Below, piece by piece: positions 10,683 to 22,418 of a stretch of DNA of 64,000 bases; the first letter of the stretch is position 1, and each line of letters starts with the position of its first letter. The position numbers and the translations under genes are program-made. Source of the stretch: Phaeosaccion multiseriatum (lineage: Eukaryota > Ochrophyta, other classes); NCBI GenBank assembly GCA_965112735.1, contig OZ218956.1, positions 2,170,001-2,234,000 on the forward strand, read 5' to 3'. The notes under the pieces were generated by a model. That model was not told where the DNA came from. It saw nothing but the letters and a program-made list of their open reading frames with translations, and did no database searches.

Positions 10683-13600
10683 CTATTTGAGTGACGGCCT
10701 GGGCGTGGGGGGCGGAGGAGGGAGGAGCAGGAGGTTGAGGTCGACACTGAGCACTGCATGGGCTGCATCGGCTACGGCTTCTTCCGCGTCGCTGCCGCCG
10801 CGAAACGCCACCCCGCCCGCCGCCCCTGCAACGACGGCTTTGCCTGTCCCTGTCACCACAAGACCACGACGAGCCAACACCGACGACACACCCCCACTCT
10901 CAGGCGGAGGCGAAGCAGCGGGACAGCGATAGTTCGACGAGGTGGTGAGCTTGAGGGCGCTCATCTCCGGACTGCTCCTGTTGCCTCCGCAAGACGACCC
11001 CAACGGGGCTCCCTCTTGCTCCGCCGATTCCTCGTTGCCGACCACCGCTGGTGCTAATACCACCGCTGGTGCTAATACCAGCTGTGCGTCCGCCAACTCC
11101 CTACCCGCCCCAACCGCCAGGCCGGGACCACCCGCCAGAGCTCCCCTGGCTCTCTGCTGCCTGCGATTCATCGGCCCGCTCCTGCTGGTGCGGGTGCTGC
11201 TGCTGGTGCTGCCAGTGGAGCCACGTCTGGCCGAGAGCAAGCCGGGTCTTTGCCTGCCTTTGCCTCTCTCTCTTGCCTCCGCTCCCCGCCACGGGTCCGA
11301 GAACGACGCGTCCACGTCATCGTCCCGTCGTGCTTCATTGGAGTCTGCCCGTTCTTTGGCCCCGGCTGAGGCTGAATCTTGCCGCGCGAGGCTTTCCCTT
11401 TCTCTTGGCGTTCGTCCACCTCCTTCTCCTCCTCCCCCTCCTCCTCCTGCTCCTCCTCTTCGTTTTTGTCCTACGGCTCCAGCTCTCGTGGCCCCACCTC
11501 CACCTCCCCTCGCTGCCCCACTCGAGCACGTGCCGCCGGTGCCGTAGCTCATCTCCCGGCGATAGAGCGGCGTCGACACCAGCAGAGCCGCTCGCCCAGC
11601 CGCAATGTCTCCCTTGGGGTCCTCAGTCGCAGCGCCCCACTCGTCCACACCCGCCATGTCGCCCATGAAATCGCCACCTTCTCCATCTAGTGCTTCTGCT
11701 GCTCCCCTTGATGAGGAGGAGGGCAACCAGCTTGCAGCAGCCTCCAGCCTGCCGCCATCCGACAAAAACATGCCCATGCCTTCTTCAGCCTCTCGCCCTC
11801 TGTCACCATCACTACCATTACCATCACCATCACCATCCATCACGCGAGTCAGGGAAAAATCTTTGGAAATTTCGAAGGAGCTCTCCTTCCTCCCCTCTTG
11901 CCCTGCTGCCGGCCCTGCTGCCGGCCCTGCTGCCGCTGCTCCAATCACTGCTGTCGTCGCAATCGTACGCGAGCAGGACGACGCCCCCAGTCTTCTCTCG
12001 CTCTCCAAGACGCTTCCCCTGCTGCGGCTTCTCTTCCGCCGGGTAGTTAGGTAATTGATTCCCCCCTTCTTGGACCGCTGCGCCTCACAAACGCGGGCGC
12101 TGTGGTCAGAGTCAGCATCTGTCTTTATCCCCCCTTTCCAAGCCCCATGAGCCTTCTCTCCCTCCTCCTCCTCCTCCTCCTCCTCCTCCTCCTCCGCAAA
12201 CGGTACTTCCCCCTTCGCGCCTGAAGGGCCCAGGTTGACCTCCTCCGGCCGGACAGCAGCAGTAGCAGCAGCTGGGCGCATTCGTTTCTTCCCCCTTGGT
12301 TTCTTTTGTAGAGGCGAGAGCAGCTGGTGCTTCTGCTCCACTCGTTTGCCCAGAGGAGGCTTTAGCTGGCGCCCTGCCTGCTGCTGTATCACCAACTCCT
12401 CCTCCTGCCGCCGCCGCAGCTGCTCCTGCTGCTGCTGCCTCCCACTACTCTTGTCGCCCTTCCTACTACTCCTGCCCCTGATCTTGAACACCAATAGCTC
12501 TGTCCGCTCCTCTCCGAGACGGTCTGTGGGGAGAAAGTCGTCCCCAATTAGGCCGAGGTTGGCGTAGAAGCCACCCCGCCCAGCACGCCTGGCAGAGAGA
12601 AGCTCCAGCCGAGTGAGGTACCTGAGTAAGAGTAGACGGGGGGAGGGGGGGCAGTTGTTGGCCGGCACGAAGGAGCGCAGTCGTTTGCTGGCCATTGTGA
12701 GAGACCAGACACCACCGAATGGGGAAAACAACCGATATGCCATACAGGCACCCCCGAAAAAACATGCGTACAAACAAGCCTTACCTCTTGTTTCTCTCCA
12801 AACAACCCCCCGCACCCCCGCCTCCTCCCTTGTAGTACTGCTGTTCCTTCCTCTGACACTCGCTTCCCGCCAGACCAAAGAGCTTCCGCGAAGTCGGGGG
12901 TAAGCGAGCGTCGCCGCCCTTGCCCTTGAGCGGAGAGGCAATACGAGTCCCCCGAGCTTCCGCTGCCGCCGCTGATGATGCTGCTGTGGCTGCGGCTGCT
13001 GCTACTGGTCCTGAAGACCGCCGACGATGAGACCTCCGCAGCGACAGTGCTGCCGTCTCTGGTGCTGCCCCTCTGCTCGTCGAGGGCTGCTGAGTAGAGG
13101 AGCAGGGCGGCGTAGTACAAGGGGCCACGTACAGGGCCTCGTTCGTCGTCTTTGAGGCCCCGATGGGGGTCCTTGGGGCAGCGGGATGCGTCTCCGAACA
13201 AGGGCTCGAGACCGGCGTGGGGGCCGGTGGAGGAGGAATTAAGGTGCCCCTCATGGCAGCAGCCGGAGCAGCAGCAGTCGCAGCAGCATCATCTGTCCAT
13301 GTGTCAGGAATGGGGATGCCACATTCGTCCATAGGGGGTAGTGCTGCGCACGGGGGCTGCTCCTGCTCATCGTCCCGCTGCTTTTGCTGCTTTTGCTGCT
13401 TTTGCTGCTTTTTCTTCGCTTGCTGCTGCTGCTGCTGCTGCTGCTGCTTCTGTCCCTTCTTGCCCCCGCGCTTCTCCTGCGACAGCGACTTGTCGGGAGT
13501 GGTGGACAAGTTGAGCAGGCTGCTCCCGCCCAGGGAGGGCACAGCCGCGCAGACTTTTATCCTCATCGCCCGAGCCAGCCGTCGCTTGCTTTCCTCCTCC

Positions 13601-14271
13601 GAGACACTCTCCTCCTCTTCTCCTGTCTCGATCCGAACACCGGCTCCTGTCCCAGTCTCCAGTTCGGGCGCAGTTACTCCTTCTTCGCTCTGCTCTTCTC
13701 CTCCTTCTACTTCTGCTCCAGAACCCTGCGGCTCGACAGTGTTCTGCATGCACCATTCACACTCTTCCCCCCCTTGCTCGAAATCCTCCATGGGGTCGAT
13801 TGCCTCGTCGCTCTCAGAGAAGACAGTGTTTGTCGCCGAGGCTGGGGGTCTCGCACCGGAGACTTCCCCAGTGACACGGTGCTCATCAAAGCTCCTAACG
13901 TCCTCTTCATCTTCTGCGGTTGCCTCCTCTTCCTCATTCTCACCATGACGAGCTTCTGCCCTCTCTTCTTCTCCCTCTTCCTCCTCTATCTCTGTCACGG
14001 GGGGGCGGCTTTGAGGGGTTGTACCAGCGACCTCAGCGACCTCAACACATCGCCCTTGCGAAATTGCCTCTCTGTCCACCGATAAGGCCATCAGCCAGCC
14101 TATACCACCTCTCCTTGGCGTCTCCGAGATTCTCTCCTCCTTGCGCATCTGCTGCTGCTCATGCTGCGAGGGGTTGATGTGCTGAGCTGAGTGTCCACCT
14201 TGCGTCACGCATCTCTTGGCATGGCCTCCACTCATCGCGTAGAGCTCATCGAAGAGGGCCCGGACAGACAT
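10683..14271 (-). CDS. Large low-complexity protein, unknown
   Basis: I do not recognise this gene. Exon 1 is 14271-12785 and exon 2 is 12621-10683, joined by a GT-AG intron in matching phase; the model is about 1141 residues. The start is the first ATG (MSVRALFDELYAMS). Most of the protein is low complexity: Glu/Ala/Ser-rich stretches, a Gln/Lys tract near 13380-13450, a Glu run near 12160-12190, Gly and Arg/Ser tracts. Two short regions look ordered: the N-terminal ALFDELYAM helix, and the segment across the splice (SRKLFGLAGSECQRKEQQYY, then RYLTRLELLSARRAGRGGFY). Basic/Arg-rich patches would suit a nuclear protein, but that is a guess. Further unseen introns in exon 2 are possible. Divergent from the gene at 14646. 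Confidence 0.5.
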
Positions 14272-14645
14272 TGCCACGATGTCTTTTTACTGTAGTCTCT
14301 GCCTTTTGAGTTCAGTCAAGAAAAGGGGGGAAAGATAGGAATGCGCCCCACAAGAGGAAAGTAGCATAACTAGGCCTCGCTACAGGGGTATAAGTGCGCC
14401 GAGGAGACGCATGAGCCGAAAGCGGGACGAGAAGAAGAGAGCGTGGAAGTCGCGGAAGGAAAGGGAGGAAAGAGGAAAGGGGAAAGCAGGGGATGGCACT
14501 GGACGGCCGATAAATTCCCCCCCCCTTCTCTCTCCGTTACATAGCTCTTAATTGAACGCAATGAAAACGCAGCTGATGGGACGACAATCCTCGGGATGAG
14601 GTCTCTGTGCGAAGGAATGCTATGAACTGAGTGATCACAGGGAAT
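14272..14645. other. Divergent intergenic region
   Basis: 374 bp between two head-to-head starts (14271 minus, 14646 plus), probably holding both promoters. A run of Cs sits at about 14517-14525. It contains GATGGCACTGGACGG (about 14490), 15 bases also present at 47983 beside the retroelement-like scrap. Confidence 0.45.
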
Positions 14646-17345
14646 ATGAATGAGGCAGCGCAAGTGGGCTCCCCCTCCTGCACGATTGGAGACGTGCTGC
14701 GAGGATGCTTATTTACGGAGGGAAGGGCCGTCGTGGTAGATCCACCCATCGATTCGGAAGACGTGAGTTGTGGTCTCACGGGGGAAGACGAAAGGATATG
14801 CCCCTCAACTCCCTGACCTTATCCTCGTCCAATGCAATGTATTCACCTCCCACAGAGCACTCCGGTTATGCTTGGTGAATACGGCAAGTCCATGCTCATC
14901 AACACGTACGTCACCTACGGACAGGTACGACTCCCTGAAGTACGAGCTTTGCGCAGTCACTGTCAAAGGACATTTGTGGAAAGCATCTCCAAAGGAGATG
15001 TTTATCTCCGAGTCTCCTCCTCTCGCACCTTATCCTACCCCCTCTTGACCAACCGGCAACCCGCCCAGTCTTCGCTTCCCCACACCTATAATGTGATCTA
15101 TTACGGGAGATCTGTGCGTCCACTAACCAAAACCCGATCCCACCGACCGACCGACCGACCGATTGACCCACCGACGCCGACTCCTTTCTGTCGTACCCTT
15201 CTCCGCGTTGGTTTCCAGGCTGATGAGTCCCTCAACACGTGGGCCATGCGCGTGCGAGACTTTGTTGACTTTTGCCGCGACGCCAAGCTGGACACGTGCC
15301 ACTCTCCCTGCGATGACTTGGGAAAGCCCTCCCCGGCCCTGCGCAGGAGGGTCAAGGCGCAGCATCTCCTGCAGGTCTGTCTCCATGTGTGTGTACGTGC
15401 GTGTGTGCGTGCGTGCGTGCGCGTTTGTGTGCGTGCATGTGTGCGGGCGTTGTGCTTAGACGCTGTTGACGATGTAAACGACCGCTGTCGGCAGAGCGAG
15501 ACACACCGCGAGAGAGAGAGGGAGAGAGAGAGAGAGAGAGATAGAGACAGAGAGAGATAGACCTACGTCATCAGCACATTTTCATCCGCCCTTGTCACCA
15601 TACGACCCCGCTTGCACGCTCTCAGGGCATCGTCCTCCCCTTCCGGGAAGATATTCACGCAGACGCGGCTTGGGCCGACGAGCAAGACATTTCCGTATCC
15701 TTCGACGAGTTCTATCGCCTGCTGCTCAAGATGACGCAGGTGAGAAGGAAGGGAGAGAGGAGTGGAGAGAGGACGGAGGAGAGAGAGAGAGAGAAGGACA
15801 GGTGGAGAAGTAGAGAGATGGAGAGATAGAGAGGGAGAGAGAAGGACAGAAGGAGAGAGAGAGAGTAGTGACCTTCCGCTATGCGTACGCATGCCCCCTT
15901 CCTCCACAGGTGCTGCACCCGAGACACTACAATGTGGCCCCTGCCAAGGCCCTGGACCTCTTTCTCCACCAAGTCCTGGTGCCTGTGTACACCTTCCGGC
16001 ACGTCCATCGAAGGGTACATAAGGGGGTGCGTAAGGGGGAGGAGCAACGCTTTTTGGTTTCAATTTCGGTTCATTGCTGCTGGTGTGCTGGTGGTGGTGC
16101 CGCTGCTGGTGCCGCTGTTGGTGCCACTGCTGGGTCTTTCTTCCTCACACACGACAACTATGCCTGGCTGTCTCCCCCCTCCGCTCGCTTTTCACACGCC
16201 CCCTCTGTCCGGTTCTCTTCACCCTCCACTCGCTTCTTCCGCGCCCCTCTCTTTGTCTGTCTGCCTCCTTCCCCCCCCCCTCCCAGATGCAGGAGGCCGC
16301 CGATTACGACGGTATGCTGCTGGCCATGCTGCACGCATATGGGCCGAACCTGTGGAGGGTCTTCTTGTTCTACGCTGTGGACGCTCAGGTATGCCGACAG
16401 AGTCACAGAGAGGGGGGGGGGGGCTGATACCTTCAGGGCATGATGACATTTAAGACCTGCTGTCGTACGTCAAGGAAATATTGTCCTCCTCGCGGTTAAA
16501 GAAGCAGCTTGGACCCAGCCTGAGCCCTTATTGTAACCCCTTTGCATCGCTCCAATGGCTACGTATGTATATACGCAGGGGGGGGACTTTCGCAACGAGA
16601 GGGCAGAGACGCTCCTTTACCCGGGCCACGCTCAGGCTATTGAGTACGAGATGACGAGGCGGGTGAGTGGACGGAGTGGACTCGACTCGAAATCTGGTCT
16701 CAATGTCAAAATGTAGTCGGCTCCAGGCGAGGTTTCTCGGGCCCCCGATAAAGCAGAAGCCTGCGGCGGCCTGCGGCCGAAAGTAAGAAGCCTGCGGCTG
16801 GCCTGCGGCCAGAACCCTGCAGAAAGTAGCGAGAAGCCTGCCAAGTCCCCCATTTTTCTCCCAGCCTGAGAAGCCTGAAGCCTGACCACTGGCCTGCGGC
16901 CAGAAGCCTGCGCTGGCCTGCGGCCAGAAGCCCGAAGCCTGGAGGGGGCTACGGCCCAGAAGCCTAAAGCCCGAGAAACCTCGCCTGGAGCCGAATGTAG
17001 AGATAGGTCTTAGACCTGAAGACGGTGTTGGGGGGCTGGCGATGGAAGTGCAATCTCTCTCATATACCCACTCCCCTCCCCTCTCCTCCCCTCTCCTCCT
17101 CTCCGCTCCCCTCCCCTCCCCTCCCCTCCCCTCCCCTCCCTTCCCCTCCCCTCCCCTCCCTTCCTCCGAACTGGTGCCCTCTATTCTTCTCCTGGCTGCT
17201 GTGACAAACAACCCTTGCCGCTGTACTACTCTTGCATGCACACAGACCTTGCCCTGCCTTTGGACAGAGCTCATGGTGTTCCCCTCACACGAGCAGAGAG
17301 GGAGGGAGAGGAACAGCTCGAGGGGGGCGGGAGCGCGAACTGGAC

Positions 17346-17380
<35 letters not shown>

Positions 17381-18118
17381 GCAGCAGGAGGAGGAGGAGG
17401 AGGAGGAGGAGGAGGAGGAGGAGGAGGAGCGCTCCCTCTAGTTTTCTTGACGGAGGCGAGGCTTGCTCAGATGTTCGAGGACTTCGCCGTGATCCCTGAC
17501 CTCCTCAACCGGAGCGAGCTCACAGACGTTTTTGCCGACACGCTGCGAAAGAGAGCCAGAAAAGCAAAGACGCCTCCTCCTCCTCCACCACCACCACCAC
17601 CACCACCACCACCACCACCACCACCACCAGGCAGCTCGACCGCCCAGCAGCAGCCGTCCAGCCGAAGGTCGAGTAGGAGGGCGTCAACTATGGGACTGGA
17701 GAGGTCCCAACAGGGGGGAGGGACAGCGGAGGGGGCTAGATATGGGGACAGCGGTAAGAGACGGGGCTCGCTGCCAATTTATGTCAAAGAGACCAGCAGC
17801 GGCGGGGGGTCGGGTGGTGCTGTGGGGGCAGTCAGGACGGACGAGGAGACGAGTCTGGGCCTGACGGCTCTGGGCCAGACAGGGGGTTTGACGGCGGTGC
17901 AGCAGCAGCTGGGCCTGAGCTACTGCGAGTGGGTGGAGGTGCTGTGCCATGTGGCGCTGGAGGGCATGTCAAGGAAGGCCGCCCTCAAGGCTCTGTACCC
18001 GAGCGGTTTCTCTCGGGCGGCTGCGCTGCTGTCGGTGTGGGGACTCGCAGATCCGGGGCGGCTGACGGAAGCCATGTGCCTACATTCCATGAGTCTGGAT
18101 GCCGGCATCTACACTTGA
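14646..18118 (+). CDS. Multi-exon protein with repeated short helical modules, unknown
   Basis: Exons 14646-14762, 14856-14924, 15219-15374, 15626-15739, 15910-16014, 16287-16388, 16579-16662 and 17246-18118 are in phase 0 throughout, giving about 539 residues. No family is recognised. The modules look like alternating pairs such as FVDFCRDAKL, SFDEFYRLLLKM, FEDFAVIPDLLNRSEL and SYCEWVEVLCHVAL, reminiscent of degenerate EF-hand-like or helical repeats in flagellate proteins (inference). The last exon contains Ala/Gly (CAG/GAG DNA) and Pro runs around 17350-17430 and 17570-17630. A cryptic intron (donor after 17275, acceptor before ATGTTCGAGG) could remove the first run without changing frame. 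The C-terminus ends MSLDAGIYT. Intron 7 (16663-17245) hosts an inverted-repeat element. Confidence 0.65.
16717..16994. mobile_element. 278-bp terminal-inverted-repeat element (MITE-like)
   Basis: A perfect 26-bp inverted repeat bounds the element: left arm 16717-16742 starts TCGGCTCCAGGCGAGG, right arm 16969-16994 is its reverse complement. The interior is built of reiterated CTGCGGCC / AGAAGCCTG units that are themselves nearly self-complementary, so the RNA or single strand would fold into a large hairpin. It has no ORF. It lies wholly inside an intron of the 14646-18118 gene. No clear target-site duplication was recognised. A MITE or other non-autonomous DNA element is the likeliest reading; a fold-back structured repeat is the alternative. 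Confidence 0.6.
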
Positions 18119-18566
18119 TTAATGAACTGACTCGCGTTTACCTGTACTGTGCGTACATAATTGATGTACCATGTTGCCATCCATCCATCTTCCCCCGTCG
18201 GTCGAACAGAACGAGCAAAACTCTGTTGGGTTGTAATTTTTTTTTGTATTTTTCAGAATAGTAGGGGAAGCAGCCCCCACCACTTCGCCCTCTACCTCTG
18301 TGCCCTCCTCGACATGCCCTACCCTCGCCCCGTCTCCTCTCCTTCCATCTCTCAGCAGCTGACGTCAAAATCAGCTCTCCAGACTTGGGGACGGGCGGAG
18401 CAGGTGAAGCGGTGCCCAACGACACACACCACACCAATCATTTGCCCATTGGGAAGGGGCGGGTGACGATACTTAACTCCCTCCAACCCCCCCCCCACCC
18501 CGCCAAGCAAGCAAGCTCGCAATAGCAAACAAATCAAAAGCATTAAGCCAGAGCTAGCTATGCTAT
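18119..18566. other. Convergent intergenic region
   Basis: 3' flanks of the unknown plus-strand gene and RPS9. An A/T-rich stretch lies near 18230-18262. Nothing else was seen. Confidence 0.5.
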
Positions 18567-21064
18567 TTACTCGTCATCGCCGTCGCCGCTGCCCGCCGCC
18601 TTGGAGGCAGCACGCTTCCTGGCCACACGGCCCGGTCGGCCCTGCCCGTAGGGAGATGTGATGGCGAAGTCAATGTGCTTCTCGCTGTCCGTGCGCACCG
18701 TGAAGGAGGGCACGTTGACGAGCTGCTTGCCCACGCGGATGTGGCGGTGGCGGATGAGCACACGGGCGTGGTGGATGGACTTGGCCAGACCCTGCTTGAA
18801 GACCTGTGAGGGGAGGAGGGGAGGAGGGAGGGCGGGGGTGTTGATTTGTTTGCGTTAGCTTCGCTTGGGAGTGCAGCAGAGAGAACAGGTAGGTAGACTG
18901 GAGCTTGCGTTGATCCAACAAGGCAATGTCTGTGGACCTTACACGCACACACACACACTCCGCCAAGAGAGATGGAGAGCGAAAGAACGAGCGAAAGGGC
19001 GCCAGAGGAAAGAGAGTGCGAGCAACACAGACGACACCCCGCCTCCCGTCTGCCTCGGACAGCACCGCCACTGCCAGCCGACAGCCAAGCCCAAAAGCCA
19101 AGGCTTCTTTCCCTTCCAAGTATTTCCAAGTCGATCCGGTCACCGGTCCGGTCCGGTCAGGTCATTGGCATCGGACGCTCTCTACACTCGTCAATCATGT
19201 GCCACCCACCATCATCACCATCACCACCACCACCACCACCACCACCACCACCACCTCCTCTCCGCTCCTCTCTCTGCAGCTAGCTCACCTTGGTCTGCAG
19301 GCGCCTCTCGAGCAGCCTCTGCGTGGACAGCTGCAGCACGAAGTCGAGCTCCTTCTCCTCGTCGGACAGGAGTCCGAAGCGGGTCATGCGGCGCAGCAGG
19401 GCGGGCCCTCCGAACAGACGCTTGGGGTCCTTGGGGTCGAGGGTCAGCAGGGTACGGGCGGCCTGTGTGCAGACAAGAGAAGAGTGGTGTAGAGAGTGGT
19501 GCAACAGAGTGGTACAGGGCAGGGGGGAGGCAGGACAGAGGAAGGGCAAGGTAAAATGAGCTGAGGCGTGTGGTGTGGAGCTCAGGGTGGGGCACTTGTC
19601 CTTCGAAAGAGTGCATTCTCTAAATACAACACGCCCCTGTTCTTCTCTCCAACTCATAGACCTACTACTCCCCCCATTGTGACAAACGGTACAATGATAG
19701 AATACCTTCCCTAAAGAAAGCCAACATTCATGCTACAAAGCCCCTCCTCCTTCGCCAACCCCTGGTCCAGCACACAAATGTGGGCAGGGGAAACCGCACA
19801 GGCGGCTTGCGACACCTCCAAGCACTGCAGGCACGCATAAGAGGTATCCTGATCGCTCTCTATCCCCCTTCCCCTCTTCGTCCCTCTCTCTCTTTTTCTC
19901 TCTCGCTCTTCGAGCCAAGCCCCAGCGAAGTTTGCTTGCGACAGGGCCGACCTGCTCAGACGACACGCGCCCCCAACTCAAAGCGGAGCGAGGGCCGCAC
20001 GCAAGGCAGGCAAACACCGCACGCCTATACTCATTGATTCTTCTGGAACGAGCGCCTCACCTTGCGGATCTTGGCGAGCGCATACTGCACCCTCCAGATC
20101 TCACGCTTGCAGCGCAGGCCGTACTCTCCCACCAGACGCAGCTCCTGGTCCAGGCGCTCCTTCTCGAAAGGACGCCGGGGCGTCTTATATACCTTGCGGT
20201 CTGTGTGGTGTTTTGGGAGGTGTGGATGGTCACGACAGAGGGTAGGGGGGAGAGTGGGGGTTAGTATGGAGAGCAAACACGATGTCCGAAGGGCAAGCAG
20301 GAAGAGGGCGGCCAATCGTCAACAGAATGAGGCGCCGAGAAAAGGTGATCCACGCGTTAGTGTTGCCTCGCCCGCCACAATCGGCATCCCGTGGCCGGCA
20401 CAGGACGGGAAGAAGGATGGTGAGGACCCTCTCCCTTCCCCCTTGAGGCTGCTGAAAGCTCCACGCCTCTGATATACAGCCTCCTGCCTCTGCCTCTGCA
20501 AACCTCTTGCTGTGCGTGGTGAAGCATTGAAAGCACCCACTTCTCTTCTCTGTCTCGGCCAGTCTCACAAGCACTGGGTTGCTGCCCACAACTTTAAACT
20601 CCGTTCTTCTCTTTCCTCCTCCCTCACGAACCCCTTTACCCTCCCCACCACAGCAGAACAGACCGCTCCCTGTGAGACCTGCTCAGCCACGCCCTCCCCC
20701 GCCCTCCCCCCCCCCCTCTCTCTCTCTCTCAACCCCCTTCACGTCTCCCATCGCTTCCTCTGCTGCTGATTTGGCCATGATAACACTTGTCCACTGATCC
20801 TTTTCAGTTTCGTGCGCGCCTTTCCACTGAGAGCCTGGCGTCTGCACCTCCCCTCTTCCCTCACAATGAGCTTTCCTCCCCCCCGTAGCTGCGAGCCCAG
20901 CCGCGCACTCTTGCCTCAGATGGCGCAGCCGTATCAGGCAGGGGGAGAGAGGGGGATGGAAGGGGACGAGCCGCCACGAGGAGAGCAAGACAGTAGAGGG
21001 AAGCAAGCAAGTAGATATAGGATAGCGACAACTTACAGTTGCGAATAGCGGAGTTCTTAGGCAT
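18567..21064 (-). CDS. RPS9: 40S ribosomal protein S9 (uS4)
   Basis: Small-subunit ribosomal protein uS4, which binds 18S rRNA at the decoding-side shoulder. Exons (minus): 21064-21037, 20200-20061, 19462-19289, 18803-18567; the junctions are in phase, giving 192 residues (family 190-195). Seen: MPKNSAIRN with the next exon continuing [63 protein letters not shown], then the S4 RNA-binding domain [20 protein letters not shown], and [18 protein letters not shown]. The tail ends acidic (GDGDDE). The first exon is only 28 nt, a common arrangement for ribosomal protein genes. The first intron (20201-21036) is the longest of the gene. Its start is only 184 bp from the divergent plastid-protein gene at 21249. 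Confidence 0.96.
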
Positions 21065-21248
21065 GGTGCACTCTTTCCTACGCTACAGGCAGGCAAAGAG
21101 GGAGGGATTGACCAAGGCCACCGCCCTCCAGGAATTAAGCCCAGGGGGGTCAATACAACCTGGCACTGAAAACTGGTCTATTTGTACGCATATGGGCCCC
21201 TCCCTTTGTTTCCTCGTCATCAACATAAGCATCAGTAGAAGAGAAATA
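21065..21248. promoter_or_regulatory. 184-bp divergent promoter, RPS9 / plastid protein
   Basis: The shortest head-to-head spacer in the window. Both genes must share it as 5' UTRs and promoters. No TATA-like box was noticed. Confidence 0.45.
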
Positions 21249-22418
21249 ATGGCACCAACAGCGCGTACTGTAGCCCTGCCTCTGCTGCTGTGTGCTGCAG
21301 AGCTGGTGAGAGGGTCCCATGCGTTTGTATCCACGCTGCCCGGCCGGAGCGGGGCTGCGTCATGCTCGCCTCTGTCGCTATCGCCCGCTCCCCCTTCCGT
21401 CTCTCAAGCGAGGCGAGGGGTGCGTCGCCCTCGCAGCGGCCGCGGCTGTGACAGTCGCAGTACAGTGACCCTAAGCCGTAGTGGCTTGCGCATGTCAGCT
21501 GCTGCGGCCTCATCACAGGGCACAACCTCGGGAGTGACCCTTCCGCCGCTGGAGCAGACCGAGGAGTACGCTGCCTTTCTCGCGGAGAGCATCCGGGTGC
21601 ACTTGGACGAGGACTGGATGGAGCAAACTTGCCACGCAGAGATTGGAGACGCGGTGGCCGACATCTATCGCAGCTCGCGCACGGAGGGCGTGGGGGATTT
21701 GTCCGGCCTGCTCATGGCCGTGGGCAACAAGCTCTGCGGCGCGGACTTTGACATGGGAGATGCCTTCGTCAATGGCTGGGACGTGGCCAACATCATGTCT
21801 GACTTCTTGATCATTAAGATGGGCTTGGAGACGTGTGCGTGCAGCACGCAGCTTCCAGAGAGGATGCAGCAGGAGCACCAGCCGCAGCAGCCGCCTTCTT
21901 CGCAAAGCTCGTCGACCGCAGGTATGGAGGAATTGGACGAAAGACTGGGCAATTCGGAGTTTGCAAGGTATCGCTTCCTGTCGGGCTTTGTCGATGAGCA
22001 GGAAGACTGGCGGGACATGAACTTGGTGCTCGCGAGAGAGCTCGGCTTTTTTGGTGACGTCGTTCCTCGCTCCCCGCAGAAGGAGGATGAAGACGAGGAC
22101 GACGACGAGGCTGGCGGAGGCAGGAGATGGCGCGGCGAGGAGAGACGCGCGGTGCCTGAAATGTCCTGGACGGAGCAGTTTGCCGGGGGCCCTCCTCCCC
22201 AGTTTGAGCTGGATGCTGTGGCTCTGGAGAGACTGGAGGGGGAGCTGCCCTCGCACCCGGACGACCTCGAGGGCCTGGAGACGTTCGTGGAGGCCGTCTT
22301 GGGAGAGTCCGCAAAGAAACAGGCGGATGAAGATGTAGAGGGTAATGGCGAGTACCTCAGAAGGTCCGTCGCGGTTAGATGGCTCTATTACAAGGGGTGG
22401 GTGAACAGAGACTGGTGA
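21249..22418 (+). CDS. Plastid-targeted protein of unknown function
   Basis: Single exon, 389 residues. The start chosen is the ATG that opens a signal peptide: MAPTARTVALPLLLCAAELV followed by RGSHA|FVSTLPGR. The A|F junction followed by a Ser/Arg/Pro-rich, acid-poor stretch to about residue 80 matches the bipartite (ER signal plus transit peptide) presequence of secondary red plastids. The mature part has an acidic helical region (EYAAFLAESIRVHLDEDWM, DAVADIYRSSR, GLLMAVGNKL, WDVANIMSDFLIIKMGLETCAC), a Gln/Ser linker, FLSGFVDEQEDWRDMNLVLAREL, a Glu/Asp linker, and a C-terminal RRSVAVRWLYYKGWVNRDW. No enzyme motif is recognised. An in-frame upstream extension to 21039 lacks a better start. 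Confidence 0.8.
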   Translation: MAPTARTVALPLLLCAAELVRGSHAFVSTLPGRSGAASCSPLSLSPAPPSVSQARRGVRRPRSGRGCDSRSTVTLSRSGLRMSAAAASSQGTTSGVTLPPLEQTEEYAAFLAESIRVHLDEDWMEQTCHAEIGDAVADIYRSSRTEGVGDLSGLLMAVGNKLCGADFDMGDAFVNGWDVANIMSDFLIIKMGLETCACSTQLPERMQQEHQPQQPPSSQSSSTAGMEELDERLGNSEFARYRFLSGFVDEQEDWRDMNLVLARELGFFGDVVPRSPQKEDEDEDDDEAGGGRRWRGEERRAVPEMSWTEQFAGGPPPQFELDAVALERLEGELPSHPDDLEGLETFVEAVLGESAKKQADEDVEGNGEYLRRSVAVRWLYYKGWVNRDW

